This document shows, in pieces, positions 53,255-60,480 of a stretch of DNA of 64,000 nt. The translations under genes and the position numbers were made by a program. Source of the DNA: Desulfotalea sp. (lineage in GTDB: Bacteria > Desulfobacterota > Desulfobulbia > Desulfobulbales > Desulfocapsaceae). Position 1 is the first letter of the stretch. Each line of letters opens with the position of its first letter. The DNA lies in NCBI GenBank assembly GCA_002733995.1, contig NVXR01000008.1, positions 62,001-126,000 of the forward strand. The letters are read 5' to 3'. The notes beneath the pieces are model-generated. The model saw nothing but the letters and a program-made list of their open reading frames with translations, did no database searches and was not told the origin of the DNA.

Positions 53255-55065
53255 AGCTGAAATTCTGTCCACTCCCCTGCTACACTTGAGACTAAAAGTT
53301 TTCCCCCATGTTCTTCTACTATTTTCAAGGAAAGCGCCAACCCCAAGCCAGTACCACTACCTTTGGTCGTAAAATAGGGATCAAATATTATTTTGAGGTT
53401 CATGGGATCGATACCACAACCATTATCCGCAACAGACAAAAGAAGGTAATCACCCTGTTTTTCAAGGCTAATCTTCAACCGTCTCCCACCCTCAATTTCC
53501 TCCATTGCCTGCAAAGAGTTAAGCAATACATTTAAGAGTACCTGATTTATTTTGTCCCTATCAATCAACACAGCAGGCAGATCAGTTTCGATTTCTTTCT
53601 CCACTATCACCCCATAACTTGCCAGGTCAGGATCAATGAGTAACAGTGTTTTTGCTATGATTTTTTCAAGTGAAGAGGGTTTGAGCACTAGACCACCAGG
53701 CTTCGCATAATCAAGCAACTCTCCAATACTTCTATTAAGACGTTCAACTTCTCTCACCAGGGTATCCGCCGTGTCTTCACCGTCTGTTTTAGGGCCAACT
53801 TTTGACTTTAGCAGCAGGGTAAGACCTTTTATAGAACTCAAAGGATTGCGCAGTTCATGGGCTACGCCTGCTGCCATTTTGCCAATTGCCGCAAGCCTCT
53901 CACTCCGCTGTAACTCGACCTCAAGCCTCTTCTCGTGGGTTAAGTCTCGTAACAGCATAACCTCAGCACCTAAAATATTTTCTGTCGCAGCTACGTGTAC
54001 CACAGTCACTTCCAGGGCAAAGCCACCCAGATCAAGCTCACAACGAAGAACAGCTTCATCCTGTCCCCTTTCAGCTGAGATTTTTTTTTGGCCGAGCATT
54101 TTTGCGAGCCCCCCAGGTAAACAATCAACTGGTTGTTTACCTTCAACATCCACAGCCCGTAAACCGGTCATCGACTCCGCAGCATCATTAAAGACCTGGA
54201 TACCGCCATTTTCATCGGTTGCAACGAGTCCAAGTGGCAAAGAAGAGACCAATACTACATTAAACACCCTCATCTTTTCAAGCGTTTTTTCAGAGCCCTT
54301 GAGACCACGAAGTGTAAAAAAGGAGAGGGTTCCCCCCAGACCTACGAGAAAAATGGCGATAAGTTCCAGAACAATTTGCAAAAACTGTCGCCGCAATGGC
54401 TCCATAAATGGCGAAAAATCTAATTGCACGAGATAGACGGGGGATAACAGCTCAACCCTGCGCATATCATTTTGAGCCAGGGCAAAGTGATGGGAATGGC
54501 GCAAACGCCCTCCCCCCATATGTCGACGGCCGCCTTTGTTACCTTTAAGATAAGGGCCACGAGGAATATACCTGGTAGCAATAATAGCCTTACTCTGGCC
54601 GTTATGACTTTTTCTGATGATCTTTGTGCGCAACAGGGGCTTCTTACTGTCGCCAAGCCCCTCTATGAGCAGTTGCATGTCTCCACCAAGAGGCTCACCA
54701 GCCACAGGCTCTGCCCCAGCAGAAAGAAGAATATTCCCATCTTTATCTACGAGGAGTATAGAGTCTACTCCAGGCTGCTCAACCGCCAGCTTCAATGCTG
54801 GAAGCATATGTGTTTCCCATTTTTCATAGGAGGCTGATTGCATAACTGTCGTACGTACCGAGTCGGCCACCGCACTATTGATAAATCGAACCAGAGTCAA
54901 CGCCTTCTGCTCCAATCCATTGGTAATCAGTCTTTTCTCACGCTCATAATTACTGACGGCAAAAAAGGCGATAACAAGAAGCAGAAGAATACAGGCGCAG
55001 CCGAGGATCCATGGAGAAAAACCGAGGAGCTTTAAACGCCAATTTTCATTTTTCCTTTTCATCAT
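53236..55065 (-). CDS. Membrane sensor histidine kinase, ZraS/NtrB-like, with His-rich periplasmic loop
   Basis: A 609-residue kinase. Two membrane helices (residues about 17-36 and 230-252) flank a periplasmic sensor. That sensor contains a Gly/Arg/His-rich segment (GGRRHMGGGRLRHSHHF, residues about 180-196) that could bind metal. A PAS domain (GLVATDENGGIQVFNDAAES) follows, then HisKA with His403 in AAGVAHELRNPLSSIKGL, and an HATPase with VLLNVLLNSLQAM, DNGCGI and GTGLGLAL. This layout is shared by ZraS/HydH kinases, which pair with sigma-54 activators, but no regulator is adjacent. Its start overlaps the upstream gene by 20 bases, implying coupling. Confidence 0.9.
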   Translation of the reverse strand: MMKRKNENWRLKLLGFSPWILGCACILLLLVIAFFAVSNYEREKRLITNGLEQKALTLVRFINSAVADSVRTTVMQSASYEKWETHMLPALKLAVEQPGVDSILLVDKDGNILLSAGAEPVAGEPLGGDMQLLIEGLGDSKKPLLRTKIIRKSHNGQSKAIIATRYIPRGPYLKGNKGGRRHMGGGRLRHSHHFALAQNDMRRVELLSPVYLVQLDFSPFMEPLRRQFLQIVLELIAIFLVGLGGTLSFFTLRGLKGSEKTLEKMRVFNVVLVSSLPLGLVATDENGGIQVFNDAAESMTGLRAVDVEGKQPVDCLPGGLAKMLGQKKISAERGQDEAVLRCELDLGGFALEVTVVHVAATENILGAEVMLLRDLTHEKRLEVELQRSERLAAIGKMAAGVAHELRNPLSSIKGLTLLLKSKVGPKTDGEDTADTLVREVERLNRSIGELLDYAKPGGLVLKPSSLEKIIAKTLLLIDPDLASYGVIVEKEIETDLPAVLIDRDKINQVLLNVLLNSLQAMEEIEGGRRLKISLEKQGDYLLLSVADNGCGIDPMNLKIIFDPYFTTKGSGTGLGLALSLKIVEEHGGKLLVSSVAGEWTEFQLYLRCV

Positions 55066-56764
55066 TTACCAAATTTTCAGCATTTTCATTAAGGATTTTT
55101 TCAAGGATGACTTTAGAGATCATATATGTAGGAATAATACCCTCAACGCCCATGGGACCAGAGGCTAAGGTCTGGCCACTAACCATTGGATTGTCCGAGG
55201 CGTAATAGGCATATCTTGTTTTCGTGGTTCTGGGAATATGTCCCTGGATAATAGCTGCACTGATGGCTCGTTGATAATGGCCCCCCTCCATCTCTAGGCC
55301 CACCGCCCTCCAACTCGACGACAGAAAACGCTCCAGTACATCTCTGTTTTGCAAAGATGTTCCAAGTACCGTCACCATTGGACCAACAAAGACCTCCACA
55401 TCGTCTGGAAAATCGCTGCGCACAAGGTCATTGTCGAGAATATAATTATTCGCAGTTCCCTCCATGACATGGGCAGTTGCCAACATAAGATCACCCTTAT
55501 TCCCAGGCAACACACCGGCTTTACCCATAATCGAAATCGATTCAAAATCAAATTTCAGAATGTCATCTTCATTTTTTACAGGGGTCAACAACTCATCCAT
55601 TATATCAAAAGCCTGGGTGCCAAAGGCGTAATCGATAACCACGATAACCGGCTTCTTTTTTTTGCTTAACTGGCCATCCACCTGGAAGTCGGCATGGAGT
55701 GTAGTAAGGTCCATTTTTTCAACATCAATTATAATAGTATCGATAGTCGAGCCAGAACAGTCTTCTAGAAATAAAAAACCGTGTTTCTTAGCATACTCTA
55801 CAACGAATTCTTCTCGTTCACGTAACTGCATAACCATGGCATAGATGTCAGAATCCACCACTTGACCAGCTTCTTCCAATGCCCCTGCACCAAACAGTAA
55901 ATTCCTCATTGAATGCATATTAGCGCTGACAATATGCAGAGGTCTTTCTTTAAAGCCGAGTTCAATTAATTTTTCTTTTACGTTTCTCGCCCAGAGTGTT
56001 GCATATTTTTGGTGATCGATCATCTCTTTCAGTGACGGTGTAAAATAAACCGTCAGCTCACTCGTTGCGTCGGCCTGCTCTGCAATAATCCTTTTGCCTA
56101 CCCCATAAATAATTTTGAACAAGCCATTATTGGTATCTTTTTCGAGTCGACTTTTTTCCAGACAATCGTAGGTAGCACGGGTTTCTTTATAGGTTCGCCC
56201 AAGAATAATAGAAAGATTCCATACTGCCTGTTCAAGTTCTTCATTGTTTAAATCAAGATCTTCGCTCACCAGTCTTTCAAGATCTGCCCATTCGGTACTA
56301 AGCCCCCCTACCCTGTTGCAAACCTGCTGATATATCTTTTGAGCTTCAATATTTAAAAATGTAATGTGGGTGAGAATGTCATATATTTCACTCTTTCCCG
56401 TGGTTATAACAAAGCAGATTTCTTCGTCTGACACAGCATAGGAGACTCGTCTTCTTTTCAATGGGGTAATTTTTTCAAAGGAAGTTTCCTGGAAGTCTTC
56501 TTGGGCCGTAAGAATCACACGCTTACATCTTTCAATACCTCTGGGCATGCGATCTATCACATATTCCAGACCTTTTAACTCCGACACTCGCAGATCACTC
56601 ATTGAACCATAGATTTCAGGACTCAACTGCTTTAGAGCATCGGCCAGCCGCTCTCCAACCATTCCGGAAGGCTTGTACTTCCCTTGGAGGGTAAGAGCGT
56701 CTGCAAGTATTTTGAACGTTCTGATCGCGTGCCGCGCCTTTTGGGACTTTGACAATTCCTGCAT
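55046..56764 (-). CDS. Uncharacterised protein with phosphorylase-like C-terminal domain
   Basis: A 572-residue cytoplasmic protein I cannot name; it may belong to an unassigned DUF family (possibly DUF6909). The N-terminal 230 residues are helical (ALTLQGKYKPSGMVGERLAD at the start). The C-terminal 200 residues recall the nucleoside phosphorylase/MTAN fold: VIVVIDYAFGTQAFDIMDEL, ISIMGKAGVLPGNKGDLML near residue 410, and GLEMEGGHYQRAISAAI near 490, where EMEG is the ribose-binding motif of that family. Catalytic identity is inference. GGAG five bases before ATG 56764 decides the start. The downstream kinase overlaps it by 20 bases. Confidence 0.7.
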   Translation of the reverse strand: MQELSKSQKARHAIRTFKILADALTLQGKYKPSGMVGERLADALKQLSPEIYGSMSDLRVSELKGLEYVIDRMPRGIERCKRVILTAQEDFQETSFEKITPLKRRRVSYAVSDEEICFVITTGKSEIYDILTHITFLNIEAQKIYQQVCNRVGGLSTEWADLERLVSEDLDLNNEELEQAVWNLSIILGRTYKETRATYDCLEKSRLEKDTNNGLFKIIYGVGKRIIAEQADATSELTVYFTPSLKEMIDHQKYATLWARNVKEKLIELGFKERPLHIVSANMHSMRNLLFGAGALEEAGQVVDSDIYAMVMQLREREEFVVEYAKKHGFLFLEDCSGSTIDTIIIDVEKMDLTTLHADFQVDGQLSKKKKPVIVVIDYAFGTQAFDIMDELLTPVKNEDDILKFDFESISIMGKAGVLPGNKGDLMLATAHVMEGTANNYILDNDLVRSDFPDDVEVFVGPMVTVLGTSLQNRDVLERFLSSSWRAVGLEMEGGHYQRAISAAIIQGHIPRTTKTRYAYYASDNPMVSGQTLASGPMGVEGIIPTYMISKVILEKILNENAENLVNDEKEK

Positions 56765-57197
56765 TGTTACTCCACAATGAATGGTTGCATGCACAACCGC
56801 CCTTCAAAAGCGGTACCCTGGCAACAGGAACACGTGCAAACTTGATTATGATAAGCTGAAAAAATAGTCTACGATGTTAAGAATACTACAAAAGAAAAGT
56901 AAATGCGAAAGCCAACCTGGCGGTGAGCTCTAATCAGTTCAAACGGTGCAGATTCATTTTTCAATGGTAAAGCATAATAAGCTATGTTTACTACAAAAAA
57001 AGCCGAAGAGGAAATCGGCACCGAAGAAACTAACCATTGGTAAATATTACTAATATCCCTTTTAAAGAAATGCGACAAGTAGTCTTATAAACTACCCGTT
57101 CTTACTTAAAAACAGCAGATCTTTAAGGGGAAATGCTGGGGGAACGTAAAGTAAGCGGAGTAATCAGTAGCCTACAAAATGTTTCCCACAGCTGGTG
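56765..57197. other. Intergenic stretch downstream of engB
   Basis: 433 bases with no credible gene. It holds the minus-strand terminator at 56995-57019 and the promoter region of the phosphorylase-like gene. A 69-codon frame (56869-57078) spans the terminator and is rejected. Confidence 0.5.
56995..57019 (-). terminator. Rho-independent terminator for the hisI-hisG-engB side
   Basis: On the minus strand GCCGA and TCGGC (57015-57019 and 57002-57006) form a stem over an eight-base loop, followed by seven T residues (57001-56995). It lies about 180 bases past the engB stop and before the next minus-strand gene. Confidence 0.75.
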
Positions 57198-57782
57198 TTA
57201 TGAGGGAAGGAAGGTCTTTAGTGCAGCAATCAGTTCATCACGGCCCTGGCCGGTTTTGGCAGAAAAAAGAACTCGCTTTTCAGCTATAATGCCATGACCC
57301 TTATCAAGGATACGAGCATTCTTTCCCCTGGCGCTACCAGAAAGTTTATCAATTTTAGTATAAACAGCAAGGCATGGAATAGACTGCTCTCTTAACCACT
57401 CAAGCAACTGTGTATCCTGGACCTTAGCCTCATGCCTGATGTCAATAATCACGACAACACATCTCAGCGTATTCCTGTTTTCTAGGTAGGAAGAGATAAG
57501 ACTTAGCCATGCGTCCTTCATCCCTTTAGGCACCTTGGCATAACCATACCCTGGCAAATCTACGAGGTGAAACTGGTTACCGACCTGAAAATAATTAAGG
57601 CCTTGGGTTTTACCTGGCCTGGCACTAACCTTTACCATTGCCTTTCTGCCGATAAGCTTATTCATGAGGCTTGATTTACCGACATTAGACCTTCCGGCAA
57701 AAGCTATTTCAGGCATTCCTTCTTCAGGCAATTGTTTGAGGCTGTGAACACTCAGAAGGAACTCCACTTGTGAAAAATCCAT
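57198..57782 (-). CDS. engB: Ribosome biogenesis GTPase YsxC/EngB
   Basis: A 194-residue GTPase of the usual length. G1 is GRSNVGKSSLMNKLIG, G2 PGKTQGLNYF, G3 DLPGYGYAKVP, G4 TKIDK and G5 FSAKTG. EngB/YsxC assists 50S subunit assembly and is essential in many bacteria. It is 97 bases downstream of hisG on the same strand and likely shares its transcript, which ends at the terminator near 57000. Confidence 0.95.
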   Translation of the reverse strand: MDFSQVEFLLSVHSLKQLPEEGMPEIAFAGRSNVGKSSLMNKLIGRKAMVKVSARPGKTQGLNYFQVGNQFHLVDLPGYGYAKVPKGMKDAWLSLISSYLENRNTLRCVVVIIDIRHEAKVQDTQLLEWLREQSIPCLAVYTKIDKLSGSARGKNARILDKGHGIIAEKRVLFSAKTGQGRDELIAALKTFLPS

Positions 57783-57878
57783 TTTAAAATCCTTGAGGGG
57801 GGCAGAGGCAAATCAGAAGAAGCTTTCAGTCTGTTATGCAAACAAAACCGAAAGCTTTATCATCATTGCTAGAAATGA

Positions 57879-58754
57879 TTACGAGATAATTTTTTTAATA
57901 GCGTATTCTATGATACCTTCAGCACCAACTTTTTTCAACTTAGGTACCAGTTCTCTCACCACATCGGCGGAGACAACAGTCTCAACAGAATACCAATCCT
58001 GATTATAAAGACTCGCAACGGTGGGGGCGTTAAGTGAAGGCAAAACCCCAACAAGCGCCTCCAGATTCTCACTGGCAACATTCATCTTTAGGCCGACAAT
58101 TTTATCAGCATTCAATGCTCCCTGGAGCATGAGGGCCATATTCTCGATTTTTTCCCTCTTCCACGGATCCTCCCAGGCTTTTTTATTTGCGATAAACTGG
58201 GTATTTGATTCCATCAACTCATATATGACACGCAAACCATGTGCTCGAATTGTTGACTCGGTCTCGGTGACCTCAACAATTGCATCGGCAAGACCGCAAA
58301 CAACCTTCGCCTCCGTAGCGCCCCAGGAAAACTCGATATCAACGTTGATCTTTTTTTCTTCAAAAAACCTCTTGGTAACCCCAACGAGTTCTGTGGATAT
58401 TCTTTTCCCTTCGAGGTCTTCTAGGCAGGTAATTTTTGAATCGCCGGCCACTGCAACAACCCATCGTGTAGGCCTGTTACTCACTTTTGAGTAGACAAGA
58501 TCACAAACAATGACAATGTCTGAACGATTTTCCATGATCCAGTCTTTACCGGTAAGACCCGCATCAAGCATGCCACTTTCCACATAACGTGACATTTCTT
58601 GAGGACGACAAATCGAACAATCAAGCTCATCATCATCAATCATAGGAAAATAATTCCTTGCAGCAGGCTTGATACGCCATCCCGCTTTTTCAAAAAGTGC
58701 TATTGTCGCTTTTTCGAGACTTCCCTTTGGTAAACCTAATTTCAGTTGATTCAT
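57879..58754 (-). CDS. hisG: ATP phosphoribosyltransferase, long form
   Basis: A 291-residue HisG, first enzyme of histidine synthesis (ATP + PRPP to phosphoribosyl-ATP). The N-terminus LKLGLPKGSLEKAT, the middle GLTGKDWI, and the PRPP loop LADAIVEVTETEST are typical. The length and the extra C-terminal ACT-like domain (about 75 residues, LVPKLKKVGAEGIIEY) mark the long, histidine-inhibited form that needs no HisZ. AGGAG seven bases before ATG 58754 decides the start over earlier in-frame codons. hisI lies 48 bases upstream on the same strand. Confidence 0.95.
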   Translation of the reverse strand: MNQLKLGLPKGSLEKATIALFEKAGWRIKPAARNYFPMIDDDELDCSICRPQEMSRYVESGMLDAGLTGKDWIMENRSDIVIVCDLVYSKVSNRPTRWVVAVAGDSKITCLEDLEGKRISTELVGVTKRFFEEKKINVDIEFSWGATEAKVVCGLADAIVEVTETESTIRAHGLRVIYELMESNTQFIANKKAWEDPWKREKIENMALMLQGALNADKIVGLKMNVASENLEALVGVLPSLNAPTVASLYNQDWYSVETVVSADVVRELVPKLKKVGAEGIIEYAIKKIIS

Positions 58755-58802
58755 TGCCATTCTCCTATCATAAACTGTCACAATAGTAACAGACGATCTA
58801 TA

Positions 58803-59186
58803 TTATTTTTTCCCGTATACTTTCTCTGGATCAAATATCTTTTCACCACGGGTGACAAGATTCTGACCGTCTACAACTCTATAAAAACAGGTCCGATGAC
58901 CAGTGTGACAGGCCGCTCCACCAATTTGCTCAACTTTATACACAACGGTATCATCATCACAATCCACAAGAATCTCGTGGATTTTCTGAATATGTCCGGA
59001 GGACTCTCCCTTTAACCACAATGTAGAACGCGAACGACTCCAGTAATGAGCCTTCCCTGATTCAAGGGTCTTTTCCCATGCCAGCTGATTGACATACGCC
59101 AACATAAGAACTTCATTTGTCTGATAATCCTGAACAATTGCCGGGATAAGTCCATCGTCGGACTTAGTAAAATCTAATGATACCAT
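58803..59186 (-). CDS. hisI: Phosphoribosyl-AMP cyclohydrolase
   Basis: A 127-residue single-domain HisI, third step of histidine synthesis, opening the adenine ring of phosphoribosyl-AMP. Zinc and magnesium sites are visible: DCDDDT (DxDxD) and CHTGHRTC (CxxGxxxC) in the conserved block [18 protein letters not shown]. Entry motif [17 protein letters not shown] with [19 protein letters not shown] is textbook. There is no fused HisE. It leads the hisI-hisG-engB unit. Confidence 0.96.
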   Translation of the reverse strand: MVSLDFTKSDDGLIPAIVQDYQTNEVLMLAYVNQLAWEKTLESGKAHYWSRSRSTLWLKGESSGHIQKIHEILVDCDDDTVVYKVEQIGGAACHTGHRTCFYRVVDGQNLVTRGEKIFDPEKVYGKK

Positions 59187-59632
59187 ATCGTCTCAATCGT
59201 AAATTTTATGAGCTAAAAATAAGGATAATAATGAGCGTAGAACCGCCACTTACCTTGCCAGAGATGACACACCTCAGAACAAGACCAATCGTTGTGAAAG
59301 AATCTCTGTGAAAAGTCGTTTAAACTAGACAGGTATTGTAGCTTTGTCAAGCATCTCTCTCATTTTTGCACTTTTGCGAGCTATTAACTTGCATAAACAA
59401 TATCTACCTCTATATTATGTCGCGATTAACAAAGATGCTATTTACAACAAGCATGTCCATTTTAAGGACCTACACCAGATCTTTTTGTCATACAAACTAG
59501 AAACTTGATATGTGTTATTATTATGAACCTAAGGTAACCACGTTGGCTTTTACCTCGATTGCCAGGGTGTACATAATAGTATTATGCACAAATTTCAGAC
59601 GATCAGTTCAACATAAATAAAGGAGTCGCGTC
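59187..59632. other. Intergenic region between divergent hisI and FKBP genes
   Basis: 446 AT-rich bases with no gene. A weak promoter-like pair (TTGCAT near 59389 and TATTAT at 59413-59418) faces the FKBP gene. No leader peptide rich in histidine is seen before hisI. Confidence 0.4.
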
Positions 59633-60079
59633 GTGACCAAACCACAAGATAAAGATACTGTTATTATAGCGTTTACAGGAACCTTGGATAATGGAGAAGT
59701 TTTTTACACCATTGAAAAAGATGAGCCAATGAGCTTTGTAATCGGCGAAACCAGCCTGCCCCCCACCTTAGAAGAAGCGGTGCTTAACATGGTCGTAGGC
59801 GATCGACAAAAGGTCCGAGTCCCCCCTGAAGAAGGTTATGGCCCAAGGCAAAAAGATCTGGTGCAAACCATCGACAACCCTGAAATGGTCGAAAAACTAC
59901 ACCCTAAAGCCGGCATGATAGTTAAACTTAAAACAAACACCGAAGGCGAAAATAATGACGTCCCGGCCACAGTTATAAAAGTTGAGGGTACCAAAGTTAC
60001 AGTTGACTACAACCACCCCCTCGCCGGCCACCACTTAACTTACACGGTTGAACTTCTCAAAATAGAAAAAAGTAACTAG
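59633..60079 (+). CDS. FKBP-type peptidyl-prolyl isomerase, SlyD-like
   Basis: A 148-residue cytoplasmic isomerase/chaperone. The FKBP half begins DTVIIAFTGTLDNGEVFYT and has FVIGETSLPPTLEEAVLNMVVGDRQ. The inserted IF domain (residues about 68-125) carries PPEEGYGPRQKDLVQ, as in SlyD, with the closing strand VDYNHPLAGHHLTYTVELL typical of SlyD. The metal-binding Cys/His tail of E. coli SlyD is missing. AGGAG at 59621-59625 precedes the GTG start by seven bases. Confidence 0.92.
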   Translation: MTKPQDKDTVIIAFTGTLDNGEVFYTIEKDEPMSFVIGETSLPPTLEEAVLNMVVGDRQKVRVPPEEGYGPRQKDLVQTIDNPEMVEKLHPKAGMIVKLKTNTEGENNDVPATVIKVEGTKVTVDYNHPLAGHHLTYTVELLKIEKSN

Positions 60080-60480
60080 GTTTTTATAGCACGCTATCTG
60101 TGCCACCTAAAAACAGCTATTTCCTTGGCAAGAATTCTCTGAAATAGCTGTTGGCCTCTCAACTGTTCAGGCGGTACCGGATCCACTGTCTTTTTTTGCG
60201 TCCTCCAGAGCAAGTGTTATTGTAAAGAACCCAGTAAAACAGGTTTTACCTCAAGCTGAGGTCGTTCCTCTTGCAAGGGAGATCTGCAGGAAACCACTTT
60301 TGCCATGGCAAACAATGGACTGAACCTAGAGGCTCAGCCCATGTTTGTTCAACTTAGCATGTCAATAGGTGCCACTTTGTACCAAATTTGTTTTTTTAAC
60401 AAAAACTCCTGTACATCGGAATTACCGTATGTATAAACTTAAACAGTCAACAGTAATAATAATCATAGTAGGAGTGTTTT
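60080..60480. other. Intergenic region before cheA
   Basis: 401 bases without a gene. Just after the FKBP stop is an 11-bp perfect pair AACAGCTATTT (60112-60122) with 60142-60152, a likely terminator lacking a T tract. A 14-bp palindrome TTTGCCATGGCAAA lies at 60299-60312, a possible operator. No clear sigma-28 promoter for cheA was recognised. Confidence 0.5.
60112..60152 (+). terminator. Hairpin after the FKBP gene
   Basis: An 11-bp perfect stem (60112-60122 with 60142-60152) with a 19-base loop lies 32 bases past the FKBP stop. No T tract follows, so it may need Rho or act as an mRNA end. Confidence 0.45.

Noticed and set aside
56869..57078. 69-codon minus-strand frame downstream of engB
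   Set aside because: It includes the stem and T tract of a clear terminator.
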